This document shows positions 10,532-24,337 of a stretch of DNA of 64,000 nucleotides, in pieces. The number at the start of each line of letters is the position of its first letter. Position 1 is the first letter of the stretch. A model generated the notes under the pieces. That model had not been told where the DNA came from. It saw nothing but the letters and a program-made list of their open reading frames with translations, and did not search any database. The translations under genes and the position numbers were made by a program. The stretch is from Inia geoffrensis (lineage: Eukaryota; Chordata; Mammalia; Artiodactyla; Iniidae), in assembly GCA_036417435.1 (NCBI GenBank), contig JAZAQT010000214.1, forward strand, positions 372,001-436,000, read 5' to 3'.

Positions 10532-12194
10532 GTGCATCACTGTCGAACTGCTGCCTCTTTTCCTACGCTTTCAGAGCAATTCTTATCTACCCCCTGATAT
10601 CTGTTTTCTGCAATTCTGCGTCGGGTTCAAGTCCTCTTCACAGCCTTCCTTCAATAAATTTTTGGATGATAGAGGTCATTTGGAACTCTGCAGGATTGGG
10701 AGTTACAGTGCCAAAAATCTCCTTTTCTCAACTCGCTTTCTTGTGAGCTGACCGCAAACCCGAAGAATTGCTTCAGGCCCTAATCTCGTTCCGGCATGGC
10801 CCGCTGAGCCTTTGGTGAATTCTTCTTACTGTAGGGAAATCAGAGTTCAATGTGCCCGTCCAAACACATCGAGTTAGCCGCTCATTGGTTCTCCTTATTC
10901 CTGTTCATCTTCCACAGAAATTGCAAACTGTGCCAAACAAGAGGTCAAAGGCACTGACTCTCCAGTGGGGAGAATGATAATATTGCATCTGGAAGGGCGA
11001 ACTCGAGTACCAGGGGACGAAAATGGCGATGAGTTTTAGAAATTATGCCTGATCCCTTCGTGGACCATATTCTGGGTTTTCCATGCATATTTTAGCTGAA
11101 GGATAAATCCCTTAAACGTGGAGATTTGGGACCCGTGGAATGGGAACCATGCACCATTACCTCAAAGGGTCTGCATTCCCTCACCAATACTATCAGCCCC
11201 AAGTGTCCAGCCTTATCTCTCCCCCAGCTGTGGATGTAGAGGTGGTAAATCCAAGATTCCTCACAAGCCCTGAAGGAGTTATTTAAGAATTTCTCTCTAT
11301 TTCACAGTCCTTGTGTTTTGCTTTTCAAATTTATTTTTATAAGGGGATTTAGCTTATTGACACTGCTGTGTGTATGGTGCTGTACACAAATGATTTTCTT
11401 ATGGAGACCTATAAATGTATGGGTTTTAATTTTCTTCATATTCAGGCATATTCCTAGGTTTTGAATACGGGGTGTTGAGTCCATTTGGTTGAGCAAGGAG
11501 TAGCTCTTGCCTAATATATATTTGGCTTATGGAATGGTATCTGTCCTAATGTGAACCTCTGGTTTTATGCAGCCTCCCCACTCTCCTTTCCCCTTAAGCA
11601 AGCATAAGTTTCTTTTGTAAATGTGAGACTCTGTTGTGTTTTGTAATGCAGTTCACACGTAGCCGTGTTTACATTCCCGGTATTAGTGATATCTTATGAT
11701 GTTTCTTTTTCTGTGTGACTTATTTCACTTAGAATCATCATAACTAAATCCTCTCACTATGCTGCTACTGGTCTGTTGCCATTGATTTCATTGTTGAGTG
11801 ATATTCCATTGTAGGGATGTACCACAACTTCTATATCCATTTTTCTCTTTCTGGGCTATTAAAGTTGTACCATAGTCAAGGATCCCGTACACAGAGCAGC
11901 CCCAAAGTTTGGTGTGGCTGTGTCTTTTTCATTTAAATTTTCCGAATCTATAGCACCATAAGTGGAAGTGCCCTAGGCTCTCTAGCTTGTTTTTTTCTTT
12001 GTTCCAGGAAACACCATCCACTTCTCCAGAGTGGCTGTTGGCAATTTACATCCGGCCCATCAGCATAACAAGGCTGCCAGTTCTCCATGGCCTGTCCGGC
12101 CTCTCTGGATTTTACACTTTTTTCGGACGGCCCTTTGGATCGGTGGGAAGTGAGACTTCCTTGTAGTGCGGATTTCCATTGCAGGCTTGCTTGG
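10460..12194 (+). repeat. Monomer unit 7 (tail subtype A')
   Basis: The palindrome at 10460-10531 carries a paired change on both arms (AAAAACGGCG left, GCCGTTTTT right) plus one mismatch (GCATATGCC). The middle has a one-base loss near 10963 (CTCTCCAGTGG), which destroys the 62 aa frame seen in other units. The tail starts near 11310. Confidence 0.95.
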
Positions 12195-13929
12195 TTGGCC
12201 AAAAAGGTCGTATGCGTTTTTTCCTGAATATATTCAGGAAAAAACACATACGCCCATTTTGGGCAAGTGCATCACTGTCGAACTGCTGCCTCTTTTCCTA
12301 CGCTTTCAGAGCAATTCTTATCTACCCCCTGATATCTGTTTTCTGCAATTCTGCGTCGCATTCAAGTCCTCTTCACAGCCTTCCTTCAATAAATTTTTGG
12401 ATGATAGGGGTCATTTGGAACTCTGCAGGATTGTGAGTTACAGTGCCAAAGATCTCCTTTTCTCAACTCGCTTTCTTGTGAGCTGACCGAAAACCCGAAG
12501 AATTGCTTCAGGCCCTTATCTCGTTCCGGCATGGCCCGCTGAGCCTTTGGTGAATTCTTCTTCCTGTAGGGAAATCAGAGTTCAATGTGCCCGTCCAAAC
12601 ACATCGAGTTAGCCGCTCATTGGTTCTCCTTATTCCTGTTCATCTTCCACAGAAATTGCAAACTGTGCCAAACAAGAGGTCAAAGGCACTGACTCTCCAA
12701 GTGGGGAGAATGTTAATATCGCATCTGGAACGGCGAACTCGAGTACCAGGGGGCGAAAATGGCGATGAGTTTTAAAATTTTGCCTGGTCACTTCGTGGAC
12801 CATATTCTGGGTTTTCCATGCCTATTTTAGCTGAAGGATAAATCCCTTAAACGTGGAGATTTGGGACCCGTGGAATGGGAACCATGCACCATTACCTCAA
12901 AGGGTCTGCATTCCCTCACCAATAGTGTCAGCCCCAAGTGTCCAGCCTTATCTCTCTCCCAGCTGTGGATGTAGAGGTGGTAAATCCAAGATTCCTCACA
13001 AGCCCTGAAGGACTTATTTAAGAATTTCTCTCTATTTGACATTCCTTGTGTTTTCTTTTTCAAATTTATTTTTATAAGGGGATTTAGCTTATTTACACTG
13101 CTGTGTGTATGCTGCTGTACACAAATGATTTTCTTATGGAGACCTATAAATGTATGGGTTTTAATTTTCTTCATACTCAGGTATATTCCTGGGATTTGAA
13201 TACGGGGTGTAGAGTCCATTTGGTTGAGCAAGGAGTAGGTCTTGTCTAATATATATTTGGCTTATGGAATGGTATCTGTCCTAATGTGAACCTCTGGTTT
13301 TATGCAGCCTCCCAACTCTCCTTTCCCCTTAAGCAAGCATAAGTTTCTTTTGTAAATGTGAGACTCTGTTGTGTTTTGTAATGCAGTTCTCACGTAGCCG
13401 TGTTTACAGTCCCGGTATTAGTGATATCTTATGATGTTTCTTTTTCTGTGTGACTTATTTCACTTAGAATCATCATAACTAAATCCTCTCATTATGCTGC
13501 TACTGGTGTGTTGCCATTGATTTCATTGTTGAGTGATATTCCATTGTAGGGATTTACCACAACTTCTATATCCATTTTGCTCTTTCTCGGCTATTAAAGT
13601 TGTACCATAGTCAAGGATCCCGTACACAGAGCAGCCCCAAACTTTGGTGTGGCTGTGTCTTTTTCATTTAAATTTTCCGAATCTATAGCACCATAAGTGG
13701 AAGTGCCCTAGGCTCTCTAGCTTGTTTTTTTCTTTGTTCCAGGAAACACCATCCACTTCTCCAGAGTGGCTGTTGGCAATTTACATCCGGCCCATCAGCA
13801 TAACAAGGCTGCCAGATCTCCATGGCCTGTCCGGCCTCTCTGGATTTTACACTTTTTTCGGACGGCCCTTTGGATCGGTGGGAAGTGAGACTTCCTTGTA
13901 GTGCGGATTTCCATTGCAGGCTTGCTTGG
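12195..13929 (+). repeat. Monomer unit 8 (tail subtype C)
   Basis: The palindrome at 12195-12266 shares the mismatches of unit 6 and adds ACACATACG on the right arm (four mismatches). The front half resembles unit 6 (3,471 bp upstream). The tail from near 13045 is subtype C, so the unit is a mosaic. Confidence 0.95.
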
Positions 13930-15662
13930 TTGGCCAAAAAGGGCGTATGCGTTTTTTCCTGAATATATTCAGGAAAAAACGCATACGCCGTTTTTGGCCA
14001 AGTGCATCACTGTCGAACTGCTGCCTCTTTTCCTACGCTTTCAGAGCAATTCTTATCTACCCCCTGATATCTGTTTTCTGCAATTCTGAGTCGGGTTCAA
14101 GTCCTCTTCACCGCCTTCCTTCAATAAATTTTTGGATGATAGAGGTCATTTGGAACTCTGCAGGATTGGGAGTTACAGTGCCAAAAATCTCCTTTTCTCA
14201 ACTCGCTTTCTTGTGAGCTGACCGCAAACCCGAAGAATTGCTTCAGGCCCTAATCTTGTTCCGGCATGGCCCGCTGAGCCTTTGGTGAATTCTTCTTCCT
14301 GTAGGGAAATCAGAGTTCAATGTGCCCGTCCAAACACATCGAGTTAGCCACTCATTGGTTCTCCTTATTCCTGTTCATCTTCCACAGAAATTGCAAACTG
14401 TGCCAAACAAGAGGTCAAAGGCACAGACTCTCCAAGTGGGGAGAATGTTAATATCGCATCTGGAAGGGCGAACTCGAGTACAAGGGGGCGAAAATGGCGA
14501 TGAGTTTTGAAATTTTGCCTGGTCACTTCGTGGACCATATTCTGGGTTTTCCATGCATATTTTAGCTGAAGGATAAATCCCTTAAACGTGGAGACTTGGG
14601 ACCCGTGCAATGGGAACCATGCACCATTACCTCAAAGGGTCTGCATTCCCTCAACAATAGTATCAGCCCCAGTGTCCAGCCTTATCTCTCCCACAGCTGT
14701 GGATGTAGAGGTGGTAAATCCAAGATTCCTCACAAACCCTGAAGGACTTATTTAAGAATTTCTCTCTATTTAACATTCCTTGTGTTTTGTTTTTCAAATT
14801 TATTTTTATAAGGGGATTTAGCTTATTGACACTGCTGTGTGTATGGTGCTGTACACAAATGATTTTCTTATGGAGACCTATAAATGTATGGGTTTTAATT
14901 TTCTTCATAGTCAGGTATATTCCTAGGTTTTGAATACGGGGCGTTGAGTACATATGGTTGAGCGAGGAGTAGGTCTTGTCTAATAAACATTTGGCTTATG
15001 GAATGGTATCTGTCCTAATGTCAACCTCTGGTTTTATGCAGCCTCCGCACTCTCCTTTACCCTTAAGCAAGCCTAAGTTTCTTTTGTAAATGTGAGACTC
15101 TGTTTTGTTTTGAAATGCAGCTCACGCGTAGCCGTGTTTACATTCCCGGTATTAGTGATATCTTATGATGTTTCTTTTTCTGTGTGACTTATTTCACTTA
15201 GAATCATCATAACTATATCCTCTCATTATGCTGCTACTGGTCTGTTGCCATTGATTTCATTGTTGAGTGATATTCCATTGTAGGGATGTACCACAACTTC
15301 TATATCCATTTTTCTCTTTCTTGGCTATTAAAGTTGTACCATAGTCAAGGATCCCGTACACAGAGCAGCCCCAAACTTTGGTTTGGCTGTGTCTTTTTCA
15401 TTTAAATTTTCCGAATCTATAGCACCATAAGTGGAAGTGCCCTAGGCTCTCTAGCTTGGTTTTTTCTTTGTTCCAGGAAACACCATCCACTTCTCCAGAG
15501 TGGCTGTTGGCAATTTACATCCCGCCCATCAGCATAACAAGGCTGCCGGTTCTCCATGGCCTGTCCTGCCTCTCTGGATTTTACACTTTTTTCGGACGGC
15601 CCTTTGGATCGGTGGGAAGTGAGACTTCTTGTAGTGCGGATTTCCATTGCAGGCTTGCTTGT
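13930..15662 (+). repeat. Monomer unit 9 (tail subtype B)
   Basis: The palindrome is at 13930-14001 with one mismatch (GCCGTTTTT right, consensus left). This is the first unit with subtype B tail markers: CCCAGTGTCC with one base lost, CATATGGTTGAGCGAGG, AATAAACATTTGG and TTTTGAAATGCAGCTCACGCG. The tail starts near 14780. Confidence 0.95.
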
Positions 15663-17398
15663 TTGGCCAAAAAGGGCGTATGCGTTTTTTCCTGAATATA
15701 TTCAGGAAAAAACGCATACGCCGTTTTTGGCCAAGTGCATCACTGTCGAACTGCTGCCTCTTTTCCTACGCTTTCAGAGCAATTCTTATCTACCCCCTGA
15801 TATCTGTTTTCTGCAATTCTGCGTCGCGTTCAAGTCCTCTTCACAGCGTTCCTTCAATAAATTTTTGGATGATAGGGGTCATTTGGAACTCTGCAGGATT
15901 GTGAGTTACAGTGCCAAAGATCTCCCTTTCTCAACTCGCTTTCTTGTGAGCTGACCGAAAACCCGAAGAATTGCTTCAGGCCCTAATCTCGTTCCGGCAT
16001 GGCCCTCTGAGCCTTTGGTGAATTCTTCTTCCTGTAGGGAAATCAGAGTTCAATGTGCCCGTCCAAACACATCGAGTTAGCCGCTCATTGGTTCTCCTTA
16101 TTCCTGTTCATCTTCCACAGAAATTGCAAACTGTGCCAAACAAGAGGTCAAAGGCACTGACTCTCCAAGTGGGGAGAGTGTTAATATCGCATCTGGAACG
16201 GCGAACTCGAGTATCAGGGGGCGAAAATGGCGATGAGTTTTAGAAATTATGCCTGATCACTTCGTGGACCATATTCTGGGTTTTCCATGCATATTTTAGC
16301 TGAAGGATAAATCCCTTAAACGTGGAGATTTGGGACCCGTGGAATGGGAACCATGCACCATTACCTCAAAGGGTCTGCATTCCCTCACCAATAGTATCAG
16401 CCCCAAGTGTCCAGCCTTATCTCTCCCCCAGCTGTGGATGTAGAGGTGGTAAATCCAAGATTCCTCACAAGCCCTGAAGGACTTATTTAAGAATTTCTCT
16501 CTATTTCACAGTCCTTGTGTTTTGTTTTTCAAATTTATTTTTATAAGGGGATTTAGCTTATTGACACTGCTGTGTGTATGGTGCTGTACACAAATGATTT
16601 TCTTATGGAGACCTATAAATGTATGGGTTTTAATTTTCTTCATAGTCAGGCATATTTCTAGGTTTTGAATACGGGGTGTTGAGTCCATTTCGTTGAGCAA
16701 GGAGTAGGTCTTGTCTAATATATATTTGGCTTATGGAATGGTATCTGTCCTAATATGAACCTCTGGTTTTATGCAGCCTCCCCACTCTCCTTTCCCCTTA
16801 AGCAAGCATAAGTTTCTTTTGTAAATGTGAGACTCTGTTGTGTTTTGTAATGCAGTTCACACGTAGCCGTGTTTACATTCCCGGTATTAGTGATATCTTA
16901 TGATGTTTCTTTTTCTGTGTGACTTATTTCACTTAGAATCATCATAACTAAATCCTGTCATTATGCTGCTACTGGTCTGTTGCCATTGATTTCATTGTTG
17001 AGTGATATTCCATTGTAGGGATGTACCACAACTTCTATATCCATTTTTCTCTTTCTGGGCTATTAAAGTTGTACCATAGTCAAGGATCCCGTACACAGAG
17101 CAGCCCCAAACTTTGGTGTGGCTGTGTCTTTTTCATTTAAATTTTCCGAATCTATAGCACCATAAGTGGAAGTGCCCTAGGCTCTCTAGCTTGGTTTTTT
17201 CTTTGTTCCAGGAAACACCATCCACTTCTGCAGAGTGGCTGTTGGCAATTTACATCCCGCCCATAAGCATAACAAGGCTGCCGGTTCTCCACGGCCTGTC
17301 CTGCCTCTCTGGATTTTACACTTTTTTCGGACGGCCCTTTGGATCGGTGGGAAGTGAGACTTCCTTGTAGTGCGGATTTCCATTGCAGGCTTGCTTGG
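15663..17398 (+). repeat. Monomer unit 10 (tail subtype A)
   Basis: The palindrome at 15663-15734 has the same right-arm-only change as unit 9. The middle segment has CACAGCGTTCC, a variant that later becomes common (units 16, 17, 20-22, 26, 28, 30, 34-36). The tail starts near 16513. Confidence 0.95.
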
Positions 17399-19134
17399 TT
17401 GGCCAAAAAGGGCGTATGCGTTTTTTCCTGAATATATTCAGGAAAAAACGCATACGCCCTTTTTGGCAAAGTGCATCACTGTCGAATTGCTGCCTCTTTT
17501 CCTACGCTTTCAGAGCAATTCTTATCTACCTCCTGATATCTGTTTTCTGCAATTCTGCATCGTGTTCAAGTCCTCTTCACAGCCTTCCTTCAATAAATTT
17601 TTGGATGATAGGGGTCATTTGGAACTCTGCAGGATTGTGAGTTACAGTGCCAAAGATCTCCTTTTCTCAACTCGCTTTCTTGTGAGCTGACCGCAAACCC
17701 GAAGAATTGCTTCAGGCCCTAATCTCGTTCCGGCATGGCCCGCTGAGCCTTTGGTGAATTCTTCTTCCTGTAGGGAAATCAGAGTTCAATGTGCGCGTCC
17801 AAACACATCGAGTTAGCCGCTCATTGGTTCTCCTTATTCCTGTTCATCTTCCACAGAAATTGCAAAGTGTGCCAAACAAGAGGTCAAAGGCACTGACTCT
17901 CCAAGTGGGGAGAATGTTAATATCGCATCTGGAACGGTGAACTCGAGTATCAGGGGGTGAAAATGGCGATGAGTTTTAGAAATTATGCCTGATCACTTCG
18001 TGGACCATATTCTGGGTTTTCCATGCATATTTTAGCTGAAGGATAAATCCCTTAAACGTTTAGATTTGGGACTCGTGGAATGGGAACCATGCACCATTAC
18101 CTCAAAGGGTCTGCATTCTCTCACCAATACTATCAGCCCCAAGTGTCCGGCCTTATCTCTCCCCCAGCTGTGGATGTAGAGGTGGTAAATCCAAGATTCC
18201 GCACAAGCCCTGAAGGACTTATTTAAGAATTTCTCTCTATTTCACAGTCCTTGTGTTTTGTTTTTCAAATTTATTTTTATAAGGGGATTTAGCTTATTGA
18301 CACTGCAGTGTGTATGGTGCTGTACACAAATGATTTTCTTATGGAGACCTATAAATGTATGGGTTTTAATTTTCTTCATAGTCAGGCATATTCCAAGGTT
18401 TTGAATACTGGGTGTTGAGTCCATTTGGTTGAGCAAGGAGTAGGTCTTGTCTAATATATATTTGGCTTATGGAATGGTATCTGTCCTAATGTGAACCTCT
18501 GGTTTTATGCAGCCTCCCCACTCTCCTTTCCCCTTAAGCAAGCATAAGTTTCTTTTGTAAATGTGAGACTCTGTTGTGTTTTGTAATGCAGTTCACACGT
18601 AGCCGTGTTTACATTCCCGGTATTAGTGATATCTTATGATGTTTCTTTTTCTGTGTGACTTATTTCACTTAGAATCATCATAACTAAATCCTCTCATTAT
18701 GCTGCTACTGGTCTGTTGCCATTGATTTCATTGTTGAGTGATATTCCATTGTAGGGATGTACCACAACTTCTATATCCATTTTTCTCTTTCTGGGCTATA
18801 AAAGTTGTACCATAGTCAAGGATCCCGTACACAGAGCAGCCCCAAACTTTGGTGTGGCTGTGTCTTTTTCATTTAAATTTTCCGAATCTATAGCACCATA
18901 AGTGGAAGTGCCCTAGGCTCTCTAGCTTGGTTTTTTCTTTGTTCCAGGAAACACCATCCACTTCTCCAGATTGGCTGTTGGCAATTTACATCCCGCCCAT
19001 CAGCTTAACAAGGCTGCCGGTTCTCCATGGCCTGTCCTGCCTCTCTGGATTTTACACTTTTTTCGGACGGCCCTTTGGATCGGTGGGAAGTGAGACTTCC
19101 TTGTAGTGTGTATTTCCATTGCAGGCTTGCTTGG
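17399..19134 (+). repeat. Monomer unit 11 (tail subtype A')
   Basis: The palindrome at 17399-17470 has one mismatch at the outer end of the right arm (TTTTTGGCAAA). GCATCGTGTTC in the middle and ATACTGGGTG in the tail are shared only with unit 13. The tail starts near 18248. Confidence 0.95.
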
Positions 19135-19206
19135 TTGGCCAAAAAGGGCGTATGCGTTTTTTCCTGAATATATTCAGGAAAAAACGCATACGCCCTTTTT
19201 GGCCAA
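19135..19206. repeat. Perfect 72 bp palindrome, consensus form (representative)
   Basis: Two 36 bp arms meet with no spacer between 19170 and 19171 inside CCTGAATATATTCAGG; outer ends are TTGGCC / GGCCAA. Each arm holds a homopolymer of six T (left) or A (right) and a CpG-containing core (GGGCGTATGCG / CGCATACGCCC). The identical form occurs in 19 units: 12-15, 18, 19, 22-25, 28, 29 and 31-37. Either strand, if transcribed, could fold into a near-loopless hairpin. Confidence 0.97.
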
Positions 19207-20868
19207 GTGCATCACTGTCGAACTGCTGCCTCTTTTCCTGTGCTTTCAGAGCAATTCTTATGTAACCCCTGATATCTGTTTTCTGCAATTCTGCGTCGGG
19301 TTCAAGTCCTCTTAACAGCCTTCCTTCAATAATTTTTTGGATGATAGAGGTCATTTGGAACTCTGCAGGATTGTGAGTTACAGTGCCAAAAATCTCCTTT
19401 TCTCAACTCGCTTTCTTGTGAGCTGACCGCAAACCCGAAGAATTGCTTCAGGCCCTAATCTCGTTCCGGCATGGCCCGCTGAGCCTTTGGTGAATTCTTC
19501 TTCCTGTAGGGAAATCAGAGTTCAATGTGCCCGTCCAAACACATCAAGTTCGCCACTCATTGGTTCTCCTTATTCCTGTTCATCTTCCACAGAAATTGCA
19601 AACTGTGCCAAACAAGAGGTCAAAGGCACTGACTCTCCAAGTGGGGAGAATGTTTATATCGCATCTGGAACGGCGAACTCGAGTACCAGGGGGCGAAAAT
19701 GGCGATGAGTTTTGAAATTTTGCCTGGTCACTTCGTGGACCATATTCTGGGTTTTCCATTCATATTTTAGCTGAAGGATAAATCCCTTAAACGTGGAGAC
19801 TTGGGACCGGTGCAATGGGAACCATGCACCATTACCTCAAAGGGTCTGCATTCCCTCACCAATAGTATCAGCCCCAGTGTCCAGCCTTATCAATCCCACA
19901 GCTGTGGATGTAGAGGTGGTAAATCCAAGATTCCTCACAAGCCCTGAAGGACTTATTTAAGAATTTCTCTCTATTTAACATTCCTTGTGTTTTGTTTTTC
20001 AAATTTATTTTTATAAGGGGATTTAGCTTATTGACACTGCTGTGTGTATGGTGCTGTACACAAATGATTTTCTTATGGAGACCTATAAATGTATGGGTTT
20101 TAATTTTCTTCATAGTCAGGTATATTCCTAGTTTTTGAATACGGGGCGTTGAGTCCATATGGTTGAGCGAGGAGTAGGTCTTGTCTAATAAACATTTGGC
20201 TTATGGAATGGTATCTGTCCTAATGTCAACCTCTGGTTTTATGCAGCCTCCCCACTCTCCTTTACCCTTATGCAAGCCTAAGTTTCTTTTGTAAATGTGA
20301 GACTCTGTTTTGTTTTGAAATGCAGCTCACGCGTAGCCGTGTTTACATTCCCGGTATTAGTGATATCTTATGATGTTTCTTTTTCTGTGTGACTTATTTC
20401 ACTTAGAATCATCATAACTAAATCCTCTCATTATGCTGCTACTGGTCTGTTGCCATTGATTTCATTGTTGAGTGATATTCCATTGTAGGGATGTACCACA
20501 ACTTCTATATCCATTTTTCTCTTTCTGGGCTATTAAAGTTGTACCATAGTCAAGGATCCCGTACACAGAGCAGCCCCAAACTTTGGTGTGGCTGTGTCTT
20601 TTTCATTTAAATTTTCCGAATCTATAGCACCATAAGTGGAAGTGCCCTAGGCTCTCTAGCTTGGTTTTTTCTTTGTTCCAGGAAACACCATCCACTTCTC
20701 CAGAGTGGCTGTTGGCAATTTACATACCGCCCATCAGCATAACAAGGCTGCCGGTTCTCCACGGCCTGTCCTGCCTCTCTGGATTTTACACTTTTTTCGG
20801 ACGGCCCTTTGGATCGGTGGGAAGTGAGACTTCCTTGTAGTGCGGATTTCCATTGCAGGCTTGCTTGG
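19135..20868 (+). repeat. Monomer unit 12 (first perfect palindrome; tail subtype B)
   Basis: The palindrome at 19135-19206 is perfect. The middle has CCTGTGCTTTC (shared with unit 14) and private changes CTCTTAACAGCC and AATAATTTTTTGG. It shares GTGTATTTCC just before the palindrome with no other unit. The tail starts near 19985. Confidence 0.95.
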
Positions 20869-22604
20869 TTGGCCAAAAAGGGCGTATGCGTTTTTTCCTG
20901 AATATATTCAGGAAAAAACGCATACGCCCTTTTTGGCCAAGTGCATCACTGTCGAACTGCTGCCTCTTTTCCTACGCTTTCAGAGCAATTCTTATCTACC
21001 CCCTGATATCTGTTTTCTGCAATTCTGCATCGTGTTCAAGTCCTCTTCACAGCCTTCCTTCAATAAATTTTTGGATGGTAGGGGTCATTTGGTACTCTGC
21101 AGGATTGTGAGTTACAGTGCCAAAGATCTCCTTTTCTCAACTCGCTTTCTTGTGAGCTGACCGCAAACCCGAAGAATTGCTTCAGGCCCTAATCTCCTTC
21201 CGGCATGGCCCGCTGAGCCTTTGGTGAATTCTTCTTCCTGTAGGGAAATCAGAGTTCAATGTGCCCGTCCAAACACATCGAGTTAGCCGCTCATTGGTTC
21301 TCCTTATTCCTGTTCATCTTCCACAGAAATTGCAAACTGTGCCAAACAAGAGGTCAAAGGCACTGACTCTCCAAGTGGGGAGAATGTTAATATCGCATCT
21401 GGAACGGCAAACTCGAGTATCAGGGGGCGAAAATGGCGATGAGTTTTAGAAATTATGCCTGATCACTTCGTGGACCATATTCTGGGTTTTCCATGCATAT
21501 TTTAGCTGAAGGATAAATCCCTTAAACGTGGAGATTTGGGACTCGTGGAATGGGAACCATGCACCATTACCTCAAAGGGTCTGCATTCTCTCACCAATAC
21601 TATCAGCCCCAAGTGTCCGGTCTTATCTCTCCCCCAGCTGTGGATGTAGAGGTGGTAAATCCAAGATTCCTCACAAGCCCTGAAGGACTTATTTAAGAAT
21701 TTCTCTCTATTTCACAGTCCTTGTGTTTTGTTTTTCAAATTTATTTTTATAAGGGGATTTAGCTTATTGACACTGCTGTGTGTATGGTGCTGTACACAAA
21801 TGATTTTCTTATGGAGACCTATAAATGTATGGGTTTTAATTTTCTTCATAGTCAGGCATATTCCAAGGTTTTGAATACTGGGTGTTGAGTCCATTTGGTT
21901 GAGCAAGGAGTAGGTCTTGTCTAATATATATTTGGCTTATGGAATGGTATCTGTCCTAATGTGAACCTCTGGTTTTATGCAGCCTCCCCACTCTCCTTTC
22001 CCCTTAAGCAAGCATAAGTTTCTTTTGTAAATGTGAGACTCTGTTGTGTTTTGTAATGCAGTTCACACGTAGCCGTGTTTACATTCCCGGTATTAGTGAT
22101 ATCTTATGATGTTTCTTTTTCTGTGTGACTTATTTCACTTAGAATCATCATAACTAAATCCTCTCATTATGCTGCTACTGGTCTGTTGCCATTGATTTCA
22201 TTGTTGAGTGATATTCCATTGTAGGGATGTACCACAACTTCTATATCCATTTTTCTCTTTCTGGGCTATAAAAGTTGTACCATAGTCAAGGATCCCGTAC
22301 ACAGAGCAGCCCCAAACTTTGGTGTGGCTGTGTCTTTTTCATTTAAATTTTCCGAATCTATAGCACCATAAGTGGAAGTGCCCTAGGCTCTGTACCTTGT
22401 TTTTTTCTTTGTTCCAGGAAACACCATCCACTTCTCCAGATTGGCTGTTGGCAATTTACATCCCGCCCATCAGCTTAACAAGGCTGCCGGTTCTCCATGG
22501 CCTGTCCTGCCTCTCTGGATTTTACACTTTTTTCGGACGGCCCTTTGGATCGGTGGGAAGTGAGACTTCCTTGTAGTGCGTATTTCCATTGCAGGCTTGC
22601 TTGG
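20869..22604 (+). repeat. Monomer unit 13 (tail subtype A')
   Basis: The palindrome at 20869-20940 is perfect. The unit is close to unit 11, 3,470 bp upstream (GCATCGTGTTC, ATACTGGGTG, GGGCTATAAAAG). Private changes include GGATGGTAGG and TTTGGTACTCTG. The tail starts near 21718. Confidence 0.95.
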
Positions 22605-24337
22605 TTGGCCAAAAAGGGCGTATGCGTTTTTTCCTGAATATATTCAGGAAAAAACGCATACGCCCTTTTTGGCCAAGTGCATCACTGTCGAACTGATGCC
22701 TCTTTTCCTGTGCTTTCAGAGCAATTCTTATCTACCCCCTGATATCTGTTTTCTGCAATTCTGCGTCGGGTTCAAGTCCTCTTCACAGCCTTCCTTCAAT
22801 AAATTTTTGGATGATAGAGGTCATTTGGAACTCTGCAGGATTGTGAGTTACAGTGCCAAAAATCTCCTTTTCTCAACTCGCTTTCTTGTGAGCTGACCGC
22901 AAACCCGAAGAATTGCTTCAGGCCCTAATCTCGTTCCGGCATGGCCCGCTGAGCCTTTGGTGAATTCTTCTTCCTGTAGGGAAATCAGAGTTCAATGTGC
23001 CCGTCCAAACACATCGAGTTAGCCACTCATTGGTTCTCCTTATTCCTGTTCATCTTCCACAGAAATTGCAAACTGTGCCAAACAAGAGGTCAAAGGCACA
23101 GACTCTCCAAGTGGAGAGAATGTTAATATCGCATCTGGAAGGGCGAACTCGAGTACCAGGGGGTGAAAATGGCGATGAGTTTTGAAATTTTGCCTGGTCA
23201 CTTCGTGGACCATATTCTGGGTTTTCCATGCATATTTTAGCTGAAGGATAAATCCCTTAAACGTGGAGACTTGGGACCCGTGCAATGGGAACCATGCACC
23301 ATTACCTCAAAGGGTCTGCATTCCCTCACCAATAGTATCAGCCCCAGTGTCCAGCCTTATCTCTCCCACAGCTGTGGATGTAGACGTGGTAAATCCAAGA
23401 TTCCTCACAAACCCTGAAGGACTTATTTAAGAATTTCTCTCTATTTAACATTCCTTGTGTTTTGTTTTTCAAATTTATTTTTATAAGGGGCTATAGCTTA
23501 TTGACACTGCTGTGTGTATGGTGCTGTACACAAATGATTTTCTTATGGAGACCTATAAATGTATGGGTTTTAATTTTCTTCATAGTCAGGTATATTCCTA
23601 GGTTTTGAATACGGGGCGTTGAGTCCATATGGTTGAGCGAGGAGTAGGTCTTGTCTAATAAACATTTGGCTTATGGAATGGTATCTGTCCTAATGTCAAC
23701 CTCTGGTTTTATGCAGCCTCCCCACTCTCCTTTACCCTTAAGCAAGCCTAAGTTTCTTTTGTAAATGTGAGACTCTGTTTTGTTTTGAAATGCAGCTCAC
23801 GCGTAGCCGTGTTTACATTCCCGGTATTAGTGATATCTTATTATGTTTCTTTTTCTGTGTGACTTATTTCACTTAGAATCATCATAACTAAATCCTCTCA
23901 TTATGCTGCTACTGGTCTGTTGCCATTGATTTCATTGTTAAGTGATATTCCATTGTAGGGATGTACCACAACTTCTATATCCATTTTTCTCTTTCTTGGC
24001 TATTAAAGTTGTACCATAGTCAAGGATCCCGTACACAGAGCAGCCCCAAACTTTGGTGTGGCTGTGTCTTTTTCATTTAAATTTTCCGAATCTATAGCAC
24101 CATAAGTGGAAGTGCCCTAGGCTCTCTAGCTTGGTTTTTTCTTTGTTCCAGGAAACACCATCCACTTCTCCAGAGTGGCTGTTGGCAATTTACATCCCGC
24201 CCATCAGCATAACAAGGCTGCCGGTTCTCCACGGCCTGTCCTGCCTCTCTGGATTTTACACTTTTTTCGGACGGCCCTTTGGATCGGTGGGAAGTGAGAC
24301 TTCTTGTAGTGCGGATTTCCATTGCAGGCTTGCTTGG
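22605..24337 (+). repeat. Monomer unit 14 (tail subtype B)
   Basis: The palindrome at 22605-22676 is perfect. The middle has ACTGATGCC and CCTGTGCTTTC; from about 22715 it matches unit 18 at +6,936 bp. The tail (from near 23455) has GGGGCTATAGC and ATCTTATTATG, both also in units 18 and 24. Confidence 0.95.
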
